Source: Saccharopolyspora dendranthemae
Lineage (GTDB): Bacteria > Actinomycetota > Actinomycetes > Mycobacteriales > Pseudonocardiaceae
Direction: 5' to 3'
Assembly (NCBI RefSeq): GCF_007829955.1
Contig: NZ_VIWX01000002.1
Coordinates: 124,001-188,000 of the forward strand
Length of the DNA stretch: 64,000 nt
The notes under the pieces were generated by a model. It saw only the letters and a program-made list of their open reading frames with translations. It ran no database searches and was not told where the DNA came from. Shown here in pieces: positions 27,707 through 36,738 of the stretch. Both the position numbers and the translations under genes were made by a program. Every line of letters starts with the position of its first letter. Within the stretch, counting starts at the first letter, position 1.

Positions 27707-28495
27707 TCAGCTGGTCTTGGCGAGGTGGACTTCTGCTTCTTCTCGCATTTCCTCGACCAGGTCCTCGTTGAGGTCTCCTGCCAGGAGGACGTGGTCGAAG
27801 GCGCTGACCGGGGCGAGTTGGTGGAGGGCCGAGCGGGCCACCTTGCTGGCGTCCATCATCAGGACCTTCGTCGTGGCGCTGCCCATCATCGCGCGCTTGA
27901 CCAGCACGATCTCCTGCTCCTGGTGGTAGGTCAGCCGGGAGTTCATCGCCGAGGTGGACAGGAACACGATGTCCACCGAGAAGGTCGAGATCATCTCCTG
28001 GCACGGCAGGCCCAGGTAGGAGTCGTGGGTGCGGGAGTACTCGCCGCCGAGGCCGATCAGCCGGATGTCCGGCACGTCGCGCAGCGCTTCCTGCACCTGC
28101 CGGTAGTTGCTGACCACCGTCAGCGGTCCGATGTCCGGCAGCAGCCTGGCGAGCGCGAGCGCGGTCGTGGAGTCGTCGAGCATCACCGACATGCCCGGGT
28201 TGATGAACCGCAGGGCGTCGGCGGCCAGCGCCTCCTTCTCGGCCGTGTGGGTGTGCAGCCGGAAGTCCGAACTGGACTCGAACACCGTGGACGGCTGCGC
28301 CGAGACGCCTCCGTGGTACTTGCGCAGCAGGCCTCGCGTGGCCAGGTCGTCGAGATCCCGGTGCACGGTCATCAGGCTGACCCCGGTCAACGAGGACAGC
28401 TCCGCGGCGCTGGCGAACCCCTGCGAGAGCACGTGATCGACGATCTGCTGCTGCCGCTGGAGGCGAGGGGACTGCTTCTTCGGTGCTGACGCCAT
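27707..28495 (-). CDS. DeoR-family sugar catabolism regulator
   Basis: 262 residues. The N-terminal winged helix (about 10-65) reads QRQQQIVDHVLSQGFASAAE and LTGVSLMTVHRDLDDLATRG, the classical DeoR signature. The C-terminal DeoRC sensor domain (about 80-240) is a phosphosugar-binding fold. It is divergent from the HAD-dehydrogenase-kinase operon and next to the permease. Repression of both, relieved by a sugar phosphate, is inferred. ATG 28495 (MASAPKKQ) is preferred to a TTG at 28555, which lies in the operator region. Confidence 0.9.
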   Translation of the reverse strand: MASAPKKQSPRLQRQQQIVDHVLSQGFASAAELSSLTGVSLMTVHRDLDDLATRGLLRKYHGGVSAQPSTVFESSSDFRLHTHTAEKEALAADALRFINPGMSVMLDDSTTALALARLLPDIGPLTVVSNYRQVQEALRDVPDIRLIGLGGEYSRTHDSYLGLPCQEMISTFSVDIVFLSTSAMNSRLTYHQEQEIVLVKRAMMGSATTKVLMMDASKVARSALHQLAPVSAFDHVLLAGDLNEDLVEEMREEAEVHLAKTS

Positions 28496-28564
28496 GCGCT
28501 CATCTTGCCTCGCCGGGTCGGCGGTGCGGCGCAGACCTGCCGATCTATCACTCAAGTAGTGACA

Positions 28565-28585
28565 GTTAACGTTAGTAGTGTTAAT
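28565..28585. promoter_or_regulatory. DeoR operator candidate, site B
   Basis: GTTAAC-N9-GTTAAT between the divergent DeoR and HAD genes, 33 bp before ATG 28618. AGTAGTG also recurs at 28555 and 28574. It matches site A in sequence and spacing. Confidence 0.6.
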
Positions 28586-28617
28586 TTAAGTCCATCAGTG
28601 ATTGGCGGGAGGTACGT

Positions 28618-29310
28618 ATGACCCAGCCGGATCGACCGAACGAGGCGCACCGAGCGGTCGTGTTCGACATGGACGGCGTCCTGGTCGAGAGCGAGCACCT
28701 GTGGGAGCGGATGTGGACCCGCTTCGCGGCGGCTCGCGGCCGCACCTGGACCGGGCAGGAGACCCGGCAGGTCCAGGGCATGAGCGCGCCGGAGTGGGCT
28801 GCGTTCCTCGCGGAGTTCAGCGAGGCCGCCGAATCCGCGGTCGAGACGGAGCGAATCGTGGTCGACGACATGATCACCGCGCTCGACGACGGCGAGATCG
28901 AGCTGCTTGTCGGTGCGGAGAAGATGGTCACCGACGTCGCCGCCCGAGCACCCATCGCGCTGGCCTCCTCGGCGCCGCGACGGCTCATCGACGCGGTGCT
29001 CGACCGCCACGGCCTGACCCCGCACTTCAGCGCGACGGTTTCCAGCGCCGAGGTGCCGCGCGGCAAGCCGAGCCCCGACGTGTACCTGGCGGCGGCCGAG
29101 AAGCTGGGCCATGACCCCGCGCACTGCCTGGCGGTCGAGGACTCCAGCAACGGGTTGCGCGCGGCCGCCCGGGCGGGCATGACGGTGATCGCGATCCCCA
29201 ACGGCGACTACCCGCCGGCGGAGGACGCGCTCGCCGGGGCCACCCACATCGCCACCGACCTCGACGACGTGCGGCTGAAGCTGGTGGGATCGCTGCCGCA
29301 GGCACGCTGA
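28618..29310 (+). CDS. HAD-superfamily sugar phosphatase
   Basis: 230 residues. Motif I FDMDGVLVES contains nucleophile Asp19 region; motif II is SSAPRR; the motif III Lys is in GKPSPDVYL; motif IV is VEDSSNGLRAA. It is the beta-phosphoglucomutase-like subfamily with a helical cap, a group of phosphatases and mutases acting on small sugar phosphates. GGGAGG lies 6 nt before ATG 28618. As first gene of the catabolic operon it may remove or recycle a phosphorylated intermediate; substrate unknown. Confidence 0.85.
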   Translation: MTQPDRPNEAHRAVVFDMDGVLVESEHLWERMWTRFAAARGRTWTGQETRQVQGMSAPEWAAFLAEFSEAAESAVETERIVVDDMITALDDGEIELLVGAEKMVTDVAARAPIALASSAPRRLIDAVLDRHGLTPHFSATVSSAEVPRGKPSPDVYLAAAEKLGHDPAHCLAVEDSSNGLRAAARAGMTVIAIPNGDYPPAEDALAGATHIATDLDDVRLKLVGSLPQAR

Positions 29311-29344
29311 ACCCGCACCACCTCGCGACAAAGGAGTCCAGGAG

Positions 29345-30400
29345 ATGACAAGCGTTCTGGCTGCCGGAGACCACTTCGTGCATCCCGAGGTGTTCGTCGA
29401 CGCCCTACGCCGCGCCACGCAGCGCGAGCTGCGCTTCGACACGCTGAAGCTGCCGTGGCCGGTGGAGCCGTTCGGGCCGGTCGGCACCGTGCAGGAGGCC
29501 AGCGGGACCGAGCAGCAGCTGCTCGACGCGCTCGGCGACAACGAGATCGTCGCCACCCAGATGGCACCGTTCACCGGCGACGTCCTGGGGGCCGCCGAGA
29601 AGCTGAAGTTCGTCGGCGTCTGCCGGGGCGGCCCGGTCAACGTCGACCTGCAGGCGGCCACCGACAACGGGGTCATCGTCAGCTACGCCCCGGGCCGCAA
29701 CGCGGCCGCGGCAGCGGAGTTCGCGGTGGGCCTCATGCTCGCCGCGCTGCGCCGGATCCCGGGCTCGGACGCCGAGCTCAAGGACGGGAACTGGCGGGGT
29801 GACTACTACGCCTACGAGAACGCCGGGATCGAGCTCGAAGGCTCGACCGCGGGGCTCGTCGGCTACGGCGCGATCGGTCGCATCGTCGCGCGGGTGCTGC
29901 GTGCTTTCGGCGCGAACGTGCTGGTCGCCGATCCCTTCGTGGACGCAGCGCAGATCGCCGGCGAGGGCGTGGAGCTCGTCGAGCTCGAAGAGCTGCTGCG
30001 GCGCAGCTCGGTGGTGAGCCTGCACGCGCGGCTGACCCCGGAAACCCGCAACCTGCTCAACGCCGACAACCTCAAGCTGCTGCCCGAGGGCGCGGTGCTG
30101 GTCAACTCGGCGCGCGGCGGTCTGCTGGACTACGCGCCGCTGCCCGGGCTGCTGCGCTCCGGCAAGCTGGGCGCGCTGGCGGTCGACGTCTACGACATCG
30201 AGCCGCCGCCGCGCGACTGGCCGCTGTTCGACGCGCCGAACGTGATCACCACTCCGCACCTGGCGGGTGCCACCCGCCAGACCGCGCACCGGGCCGCCGA
30301 GATCGTCGCTGGTGAGGCCGCCAGGTTCCTCGACGGGCGGAAACCGCGCTTCGTGGCGAACCCGGACGTGCTGGCCCAGTTCGGGGACCTGCGGCCATGA
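29345..30400 (+). CDS. D-2-hydroxyacid dehydrogenase family protein
   Basis: 351 residues of the phosphoglycerate dehydrogenase-like superfamily. The Rossmann motif GLVGYGAIGRIVARVL lies at about residues 174-189. Catalytic Arg is in NSARGGLLD, Glu in VYDIEPPP and His in TPHLAGAT. NAD-dependent oxidation or reduction of a 2-hydroxy/2-keto acid is expected. AAAGGAG precedes ATG 29345. The stop overlaps the FGGY kinase ATG. It may process an acid formed from the polyol; it is the only dehydrogenase inside the operon. Confidence 0.85.
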   Translation: MTSVLAAGDHFVHPEVFVDALRRATQRELRFDTLKLPWPVEPFGPVGTVQEASGTEQQLLDALGDNEIVATQMAPFTGDVLGAAEKLKFVGVCRGGPVNVDLQAATDNGVIVSYAPGRNAAAAAEFAVGLMLAALRRIPGSDAELKDGNWRGDYYAYENAGIELEGSTAGLVGYGAIGRIVARVLRAFGANVLVADPFVDAAQIAGEGVELVELEELLRRSSVVSLHARLTPETRNLLNADNLKLLPEGAVLVNSARGGLLDYAPLPGLLRSGKLGALAVDVYDIEPPPRDWPLFDAPNVITTPHLAGATRQTAHRAAEIVAGEAARFLDGRKPRFVANPDVLAQFGDLRP

Positions 30401-31857
30401 TCATCGGAGTCGACGTCGGCACTTCGGTGACCAAGGCATCGCTGCTCGGCCGCGACGGGTCGGCGAGGCTGACCCGCAGCGTGCGCTCCACCCTCCGGCG
30501 ACCGGCGCCCGGTCTGGTGGAGCAGGACCTCGACGAGGTCGTCGATTCGGTCGTTCAGGTCGTCCGCCAGGTCGCCGCCGCGGCCACCGAACCCGTGCAG
30601 GCGCTGGCCATCACCGGTCAAGGGGACGGCCTGTGGCTGCGGGACGAGCAGGGGCGCGGCGTCGGCGCCGCGATCTCCTGGCTGGACGCGCGGGCCGCCG
30701 GGGTGCTGCGGGACTGGGAGACCAGCGGTGCGCAGCGGAAGGTGCACGCGCTGACCGGTTCCGGGATGTTCCCCGGCTCGGCCGGTCCGCTGCTGGCCCA
30801 CCTCGCCGAGCACGAGCCGGAACGCCTCGAACGCGCGGCCGTCGCCGGGTACTGCGTGGACGCGATCGTGCAGCGCTTCACCGGTGCGATCACCGTGGAC
30901 GCCTCCGACGCCTCGCTGCCGTTCCTGGACGTCCCGACGCGCGAGTACTCGACCGCGGCGCTGGAAGCCTGCGGCATCGCCGAGCACCGGCGCCTGCTGG
31001 CCGACACCACACCGGTGGGCGGGTTGTTCGAGCTCTCCGGCAAGGCGGCGGCCGAACTCGGCCTGCGCGCAGGGCTCCCGGTCTCCGCAGGCCCGTTCGA
31101 CCTGCCCGCCTGCGCCTTCGGGTCCGGGGTCGGCGAGATCGGCGACGGCAGCCTGGTGATCGGCACGACGCTCGGTTGTCAGGTGCTCCGCGACGAGGTC
31201 GTGATCGACCCGAAGGGCGAACCCGCCGGGATGTGGCTGGCGACGCCGATGCCGCAGCGCTACCTGCGGGTGATGCCCGCGATGGTCGGCACCGCGAACC
31301 TGGACTGGGTGCTGGCGATGACCGGCTCCAGCGTCGACCAGCTGGAATCCCTCCTGGAGCGGAGCGCCCCCGGGGCCGGCGGTGTCTCCGCGCTGTCGTT
31401 CCTGTCCTCCTCCGGTGAGCGCGCGCCGTTCGTGGACTCGCGTGCGCGCGGTCAGTTCACCGGGCTGTCGCTGGAGACCACGCCCGCGGACCTGGTGCGC
31501 GGGATGTGCGAGGCGGTCGCCTACGCCGCCCGGCACAACCTGGAGAGCGCCGGGCTCAGCGGCGAGGTCGCGGCCTGCGGTGGCGGTGCCCGCTCGCAGG
31601 CGTGGAGCCAGATCTTCGCCGACGTCCTCGGCCGCCCGCTGCACGTTCCGCACGAAGAGGGCGTCGGTGCGCGAGGCGCTGCGATGACCGCGTGGGACTC
31701 GCTGGGCGACCCGGTCGACCGCGAGAAGTGGGCCGCCGACCGGCGCGTCGTGCGGCCCGATCCGGAGGCCGTGGAGTTCTACGACCGCGGCTACCGCGAC
31801 TACCTGACCGCCATCGAACGCGCCCGGCCGCACTGGGCGCCCGTCGAGGAGGCCTGA
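30397..31857 (+). CDS. FGGY-family carbohydrate kinase
   Basis: 486 residues. The N-terminal ATPase motif is IIGVDVGTSVTKASLLG. TGQGDGLWL and SWLDARA follow, and the C-terminal half has a FGGY-type region around GLSLETTPADLVRGM and CGGGARSQAW. The family phosphorylates ketoses or polyols (xylulose, ribulose, erythritol, fuculose). ATG 30397 overlaps the dehydrogenase stop. Together with the class II aldolase downstream it could form a ketose-1-phosphate cleavage route of the fucK-fucA kind. Exact sugar cannot be read from the sequence. Confidence 0.88.
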   Translation: MIIGVDVGTSVTKASLLGRDGSARLTRSVRSTLRRPAPGLVEQDLDEVVDSVVQVVRQVAAAATEPVQALAITGQGDGLWLRDEQGRGVGAAISWLDARAAGVLRDWETSGAQRKVHALTGSGMFPGSAGPLLAHLAEHEPERLERAAVAGYCVDAIVQRFTGAITVDASDASLPFLDVPTREYSTAALEACGIAEHRRLLADTTPVGGLFELSGKAAAELGLRAGLPVSAGPFDLPACAFGSGVGEIGDGSLVIGTTLGCQVLRDEVVIDPKGEPAGMWLATPMPQRYLRVMPAMVGTANLDWVLAMTGSSVDQLESLLERSAPGAGGVSALSFLSSSGERAPFVDSRARGQFTGLSLETTPADLVRGMCEAVAYAARHNLESAGLSGEVAACGGGARSQAWSQIFADVLGRPLHVPHEEGVGARGAAMTAWDSLGDPVDREKWAADRRVVRPDPEAVEFYDRGYRDYLTAIERARPHWAPVEEA

Positions 31858-31858
31858 C

Positions 31859-33580
31859 GTGACGCGTTTGTACGACGACCCGGCCACTTTCACCGAGGAC
31901 ATGGTCACCGGCTTCGTTGCCGCGCACCCGCAGCACGTGCGCCGGGTTCCCGGCGGTGTGGTGCGCTCCCGACCGGCCCGCGCGGGCAAGGTCGCGGTGG
32001 TCACCGGCGGCGGCTCCGGGCACTACCCGGCGTTCTGCGGAGTCGTCGGTCCCGGTTTCGCCGACGGCGCGGTGATCGGCAACATCTTCACCTCCCCGTC
32101 GGCCGCCGACGCCCACTCGGTGGCGCGCGCGGCGGATCGCGGAGCGGGAGTGGTGTTCTCCTTCGGCAACTACGCCGGGGACAACATGAACTTCGGCCTG
32201 GCCGTGGAACGCCTTGCGCGAGAAGGAGTGCGCGCGCACAACGTGGTCGTCACCGACGACGTCGCCAGCGCTCCCGCCGAGGAGCAGGCCAAGCGGCGGG
32301 GTGTGGTGGGCGACTTCGTGGTGTTCAAGGTCGCCTCGGCGGCGGCCGAGGAGGGCTACGACTTCGACGAGGTCGTGCGGGTCGCCGAGCACGCCAACGC
32401 GCGCACCCGCAGTCTCGGGGTCGCCTTCGACGGCTGCACGTTGCCGGGCCAGGACCACGCGCTGTTCGAGGTGCCGGAGGGCCGGATGGGACTCGGCCTG
32501 GGCATCCACGGCGAACCCGGCGTGTCCGAGACGCCCATGCCCTCGGCATCCGAACTGGCGAAGACGCTGGTGGACGGCGTGCTGGCCGAGGCCCCGGCCG
32601 AAGGCGGGCGCGTGACGGCGATCCTCAACGGGCTCGGTGCCACGAAGTACGAGGAGCTGTTCGTGGTGTGGGGCACCGCGGCCCGGCTGCTGGCCGAGGC
32701 CGGGGTCGAGGTCGTCGCGCCGGAGGTCGGGGAGTTGGTGACGAGCCTGGACATGGCCGGGTGCTCGCTGACGCTGACGTGGTTGGACGACGAGCTGGAA
32801 CGGCTCTGGCTCGCTCCCGCCGACACCCCCGCCTACCGCAGGGGCACCATCGAATCGTCCACATCGGACGTCGAGGTCGAGGACGTGGTTCCCGTCGAGC
32901 AGGAGGTCGTGGTCGCGCCGGAGGCGGGCCAGGCCACGTCGGGGGTGGTGGCCGGAGCGCTGCGCGCGGTCGCAGACCTGTTGCGGGACAACGAGGACGA
33001 GTTCGGCCGACTCGACGCCATCGCGGGTGACGGTGACCACGGTCGCGGCATGACGCGAGGCAGCGCAGCGGGTGCCGAGGCCGCCGAGACGGCCGCGGGG
33101 CAGGGCGTCGGCCCCTCCGCGGTGCTGCTCGAGGCGGGTGACGCGTGGGCGTCGAAGGCCGGCGGGACGTCCGGGGTGCTGTGGGGAGCCGCGCTGCGCT
33201 CCTTCGGCGACCTGCTGCCCGACGACCGCGAAGCCCGCGCCGCCGACCTCGTCGCGGGCGCCGATGCCGCGCTCGCCTCCGTGCAGCGGCTCGGACGGGC
33301 GGAACTCGGTGACAAGACCCTGGTCGACGCCCTGGTTCCGTTCGTCGACGAGCTGCGAGCCGCCGTCGGCGAGGGCGTCGGGGGCGTCGCGGCCTGGCGC
33401 CGCGCGGCGACCGCGTCGACCAAGGCCGCTGCGGCCACCGCGCAACTGCGGCCCCGCACCGGTCGGGCCAGGCCGCTGGCCGAACGCAGCGTGGGAACGC
33501 CGGACCCGGGAGCCACGTCGCTCGCGCTCGTGCTCACCCGGGTCGGAGAACTGATCGAACGAGGGGGAGAGGACCAGTGA
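31859..33580 (+). CDS. DhaK-DhaL fusion kinase, erythrulose/dihydroxyacetone kinase type
   Basis: 573 residues. The DhaK domain (about 1-330) has [10 protein letters not shown] and the substrate-binding His217 in [11 protein letters not shown] linker of about 30 acidic residues leads to a DhaL domain (about 360-565) with Mg-binding Asp386, Asp391 and Asp393 in [10 protein letters not shown]. The fusion is the ATP-dependent form (not PTS). The same architecture and size occur in D- and L-erythrulose kinases of mycobacterial tetritol catabolism. The RpiB-type isomerase next door favours a C4 ketose over dihydroxyacetone. GTG 31859 is 1 bp after the FGGY stop. Confidence 0.9.
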   Translation: MTRLYDDPATFTEDMVTGFVAAHPQHVRRVPGGVVRSRPARAGKVAVVTGGGSGHYPAFCGVVGPGFADGAVIGNIFTSPSAADAHSVARAADRGAGVVFSFGNYAGDNMNFGLAVERLAREGVRAHNVVVTDDVASAPAEEQAKRRGVVGDFVVFKVASAAAEEGYDFDEVVRVAEHANARTRSLGVAFDGCTLPGQDHALFEVPEGRMGLGLGIHGEPGVSETPMPSASELAKTLVDGVLAEAPAEGGRVTAILNGLGATKYEELFVVWGTAARLLAEAGVEVVAPEVGELVTSLDMAGCSLTLTWLDDELERLWLAPADTPAYRRGTIESSTSDVEVEDVVPVEQEVVVAPEAGQATSGVVAGALRAVADLLRDNEDEFGRLDAIAGDGDHGRGMTRGSAAGAEAAETAAGQGVGPSAVLLEAGDAWASKAGGTSGVLWGAALRSFGDLLPDDREARAADLVAGADAALASVQRLGRAELGDKTLVDALVPFVDELRAAVGEGVGGVAAWRRAATASTKAAAATAQLRPRTGRARPLAERSVGTPDPGATSLALVLTRVGELIERGGEDQ

Positions 33581-34053
33581 GCCAGGAGCAGTTGCGCATC
33601 GTCGTGGGATCCGACGACGCAGGCCTCGAGTACAAGAACGCGTTCAAGCAGGACCTGGAGCAGGACTCGCGGGTCGCTTCCGTCGTGGACGTCGGGGTCG
33701 GCAGTGACGAGCACACCGCCTACCCGCACGTCGCGGTCCAGGCCGCCCGGTTGGTCGCCGAGGGGTCGGCCGACCGGGCGCTGCTGGTGTGCGGGACCGG
33801 GCTCGGCGTGGCCATCAGCGCCAACAAGGTGCCCGGCATCCGCGCCGTCACCGCGCACGACAGCTACTCGGTCGAGCGGTCGGTGCTGAGCAACAACGCG
33901 CAGGTGCTGTGCTTCGGGCAGCGCGTGATCGGGCTCGAACTGGCCCGCAAGCTCGCGGGGGAGTGGCTCGACTACCGTTTCGACGAGAACTCCTCCTCGG
34001 CGGGCAAGGTCGCGGCGATCGACGGCTACGAGGGCCCCGGGGTGGCCTGTTGA
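33577..34053 (+). CDS. RpiB/LacAB-family sugar-phosphate isomerase
   Basis: 158 residues. It has the RpiB fold with catalytic Cys72 in [16 protein letters not shown] and [17 protein letters not shown]. The N-terminal motif is [12 protein letters not shown], where standard RpiB has a His after the first Asp. The family includes ribose-5-phosphate isomerase B and D-erythrulose-4-phosphate isomerases. GTG 33577 overlaps the DhaKL stop, so kinase and isomerase are coupled. I infer isomerisation of the phosphorylated tetrulose (or pentulose) made by the kinase. Confidence 0.85.
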   Translation: MSQEQLRIVVGSDDAGLEYKNAFKQDLEQDSRVASVVDVGVGSDEHTAYPHVAVQAARLVAEGSADRALLVCGTGLGVAISANKVPGIRAVTAHDSYSVERSVLSNNAQVLCFGQRVIGLELARKLAGEWLDYRFDENSSSAGKVAAIDGYEGPGVAC

Positions 34054-34063
34054 AGGGGAAGGG

Positions 34064-34711
34064 ATGAGCGCAGTGCGTCTGGCCGAGCAGCGCGGCGAGG
34101 TCATCGACATCGCCCGGCGGATGACCTCCGACCGGCTGGTGGTCGGCACGTCGGGGAACGTGTCGGTGCGCAGCGGCGACCTGGTCGCCGTCACGCCCTC
34201 GGGCGTGGAGTACGAGGAGCTGCGGCCGGTCGACGTCCCGCTGGTGGACCTGCGCGGCGAGCTGGTCGAGGGCGAGCTCAAGCCGACCTCAGAGCTGCCG
34301 ATGCACCTCGCGGCCTACACCGCGCACGACGCGGGCGCGGTCGTGCACACCCACTCGCTGCACGCGACCGCGCTGTCGCTGCTGCGCGACGAGGTCCCGG
34401 CGGTGCACTACCAGCTGGCCGACTACGGCGGTCCGGTTCGGGTCGCCGACTACGCGACCTTCGGGACCGACGCCCTCGCGGACTCGGTGTCCGAAGCGCT
34501 GCGCGACCGCACCGGCTGCATCCTCCGCAACCACGGCACGGTCACCATCGGCGCCACCCTCACCAAGGCCTACAACCGGGCCAGGCAGCTCGAATGGCTC
34601 TGCGAGCTCTGGCTCACCGCGGCGAGGCTCGGCGATCCGGCACTGCTCCCCGATGACGAAATCGACCGCTGCGCCACGCTCTTCGGCGGCTACGGCCAGA
34701 GCGTCCGCTGA
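34064..34711 (+). CDS. Class II aldolase (fuculose-phosphate aldolase family)
   Basis: 215 residues. Zinc and catalytic residues are visible: TSGNVSVR, the acid/base Glu in SELPMH, two His in HTHS and one in NHGTV. The family cleaves ketose-1-phosphates to dihydroxyacetone phosphate and an aldehyde, or decarboxylates 3-oxo-tetronate 4-phosphate. It is 10 bp after the isomerase and closes the operon. AAGGG lies before ATG 34064. The substrate is probably the FGGY kinase product, by inference. Confidence 0.88.
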   Translation: MSAVRLAEQRGEVIDIARRMTSDRLVVGTSGNVSVRSGDLVAVTPSGVEYEELRPVDVPLVDLRGELVEGELKPTSELPMHLAAYTAHDAGAVVHTHSLHATALSLLRDEVPAVHYQLADYGGPVRVADYATFGTDALADSVSEALRDRTGCILRNHGTVTIGATLTKAYNRARQLEWLCELWLTAARLGDPALLPDDEIDRCATLFGGYGQSVR

Positions 34712-34819
34712 AAGGGCATCCCGCGGGGCGAATCGATCGCACGGGTGTGATGTCGGGCCGTTAACATCGGTGTGACGCGGATTCGTCCGGAGGAAACCTG
34801 GGTCCTGAAGCCTGGCTGC

Positions 34820-36106
34820 ATGACTCCTAGCGAGCACCGCCGGGCCCACCCGGACTGGAACCGCGAGCTCGTCGAGCTCGCCGCGCTGTTGCTGGTGGTC
34901 GGCGCGACGAACCTCGCCCTCGCCGGGGTGGCCGGCCACCCCGCAGCGACGTTCACGCTGATGGCCACCGGGATGGCCCTGCTGGTGGTGGCTCTCGTGC
35001 GGTGGTGGTCGCACCGCGACGCCGCGATCGCGGAGGTGCCGGAACCGGAGCCCGCCTTCGTCCCGCAGAACCTGTGGCGGCTGCGAGCGCGCGTCACCGA
35101 TGTCCCAGGTCGTCTCGCCGAGCTGGCGGGAGCGCTGGCGGCGCTCGGTGGTGACATCCGGACCATGCAAGTGCACCCGGTGGCCGGTGGTGCGGTCGAC
35201 GAAGTGCTGCTGCACCTTCCCACCCGCGTCCGGCAGGTGGACCTGGTCGCTGCCGTCGAGACCGCGGGCGGCTACGACGTGAGCGCTTCACGCGCCGACG
35301 TGCGCGAACTCGACGACGTGCCGACCCGCACCGCCGTGCTCGCCAACGACCTCGTCAACGGCAGGACCGACTTGGTGCGCGGGTTGCGCTCGCTGCTCGG
35401 CCACGTGGAAGCGCAGTGGCAGGACGACTCGGACGTGCACCCGGTGGCCGAGACCGTCACCGAGACCGCGATGCGCCTGGCCGAACCCGGCGGTGGAGTG
35501 CTCGTGCTGACCCGCCCCGGAGGTGCGTTCACCCCCGCCGAGTTCGCGCGTGCTCGCGCGCTGGCGGACCTGGCCACCAGTTGCCGCGCTCGCGTCCGCT
35601 CCGTGGAACGGGCCGTGACGACGTACCGCGGCATCGAGCTGATGCTGCGCTCGGCGGACCGCACCGACGTCGACCTGGTCGTCGAGTTCCACGAGCGCTG
35701 CTCGAGCGCTGCGCGCTTCCGCCGCTACTTCAGTGCCGGGCCGGCGCAGGGTGAGCGAGGTCTGCGGCGGCTGCTGACCCCGGCGCTGGGTCGTTCGCTG
35801 CTGGCGCTCGGGCCGGACGGGCAGGTGGTGGGCATGGGAAACCTGATGTACGACGGCGATTCCGGTGAGCTCGCGCTGCTGGTGCGCGACGACTGGCAGC
35901 GCCGGGGTGTCGGTGCGGCGCTCGCCGAGGACCTCGTCGAGCAGGCGGCGCGCATGGGGATCACGACACTCACGGCCGAGAGCCACGTCGACAACACCGC
36001 GATCGCCCGCACTCTGCGACGTGCCGGGATGAAGCTCGTCGGGGCACCCGAACCGGGGGAGTGGAGCTGGACGCGGGACCTCGCTCCGCTCGCCCGAACC
36101 GAGTGA
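34820..36106 (+). CDS. Membrane-anchored ACT-GNAT acetyltransferase
   Basis: 428 residues. Two membrane helices (about 18-38 and 43-62) are followed by an ACT domain (about 80-145, LRARVTDVPGRLAELAGALA), a middle region related to universal stress/ACT modules, and a C-terminal GNAT domain (about 275-415) with the acetyl-CoA motif VRDDWQRRGVGAALAEDL. ACT domains usually bind amino acids, so ligand-controlled acetylation is a reasonable guess. ATG 34820 is chosen; a GTG at 34772 would add 16 residues, and GGAGG at about 34788 keeps this start uncertain. Confidence 0.75.
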   Translation: MTPSEHRRAHPDWNRELVELAALLLVVGATNLALAGVAGHPAATFTLMATGMALLVVALVRWWSHRDAAIAEVPEPEPAFVPQNLWRLRARVTDVPGRLAELAGALAALGGDIRTMQVHPVAGGAVDEVLLHLPTRVRQVDLVAAVETAGGYDVSASRADVRELDDVPTRTAVLANDLVNGRTDLVRGLRSLLGHVEAQWQDDSDVHPVAETVTETAMRLAEPGGGVLVLTRPGGAFTPAEFARARALADLATSCRARVRSVERAVTTYRGIELMLRSADRTDVDLVVEFHERCSSAARFRRYFSAGPAQGERGLRRLLTPALGRSLLALGPDGQVVGMGNLMYDGDSGELALLVRDDWQRRGVGAALAEDLVEQAARMGITTLTAESHVDNTAIARTLRRAGMKLVGAPEPGEWSWTRDLAPLARTE

Positions 36107-36111
36107 CGCGG

Positions 36112-36146
36112 GACGGCCCCCGGAAACCGTGCTTCCGGGGGCCGTC
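36112..36146. terminator. Bidirectional terminator, GNAT/idi
   Basis: Perfect 14-bp stem: GACGGCCCCCGGAA (36112-36125) pairs with 36133-36146 over a 7-nt loop. It separates convergent genes. No U-tract. Confidence 0.8.
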
Positions 36147-36159
36147 TGCTGTCGTGAGA

Positions 36160-36738
36160 TCAGGCCACGCGTGCGGCGGGCGGCAGGCTCGTCGGGGTGC
36201 CGATGGGCCACTGTGCCGGTTCCGGGCCCAGCTCGGTGAGCTCGCGGACCTGCAGCGCGCACCAGGGCGACACGTCCGCGTCGCCGGAGAGGACGCCGGT
36301 GCTGAACTCCTTCCACTGCACCCAGCGCGTGCCGGCGACCTCGTCCTGGTTGGGGTCCGGGGTGTTGTCGGTGAAAGCCACGAAGACCGGGCACATCTCG
36401 TTCTCCGCGACGCCGTTGTCCATCGTGGCGCGGTACCGGAACGCCGGTAGCGCGAGCTCCATCCCGCGCACGGTCAGGCCGAGCTCCTCGCGAAGACGCC
36501 TGGTGATGGCGGTCTTCATGTCCTCCTCCGGTGCCGGGTGGCCGCAGCACGTGTTGGTCCACACGCCCGGGAAGGTCCGCTTGTGGTGGGCTCGTTGGGT
36601 GAGCAGGAATTCGCCGTGGTCGTTGAACACGTAGCAGGAGAACGCCAGGTGCAGCGGCGTCTCCTGGTGGTGCACGGTCGCCTTGTCTTCGACGCCTATC
36701 GCCTGACCGGTCTCGTCGAGCAGGACCACCTGTTCCAC
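36160..36738 (-). CDS. idi: Isopentenyl-diphosphate delta-isomerase type I
   Basis: 192 residues. Catalytic Cys is in NTCCGHP (about residue 64) and catalytic Glu in ENEMCPV (about 114), within a Nudix-like fold containing REELGL. It interconverts isopentenyl and dimethylallyl diphosphate for isoprenoid synthesis. GTG 36738 is preceded by GGGAGG at 8 nt. It stands alone between a terminator and the divergent M28 gene; isoprenoid partners are not nearby. Confidence 0.95.
   Translation of the reverse strand: MEQVVLLDETGQAIGVEDKATVHHQETPLHLAFSCYVFNDHGEFLLTQRAHHKRTFPGVWTNTCCGHPAPEEDMKTAITRRLREELGLTVRGMELALPAFRYRATMDNGVAENEMCPVFVAFTDNTPDPNQDEVAGTRWVQWKEFSTGVLSGDADVSPWCALQVRELTELGPEPAQWPIGTPTSLPPAARVA

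Noticed and set aside
34760..34765. GTTAAC near the ACT-GNAT gene as a third DeoR site.
   Set aside because: The second half-site at the N9 spacing is missing.
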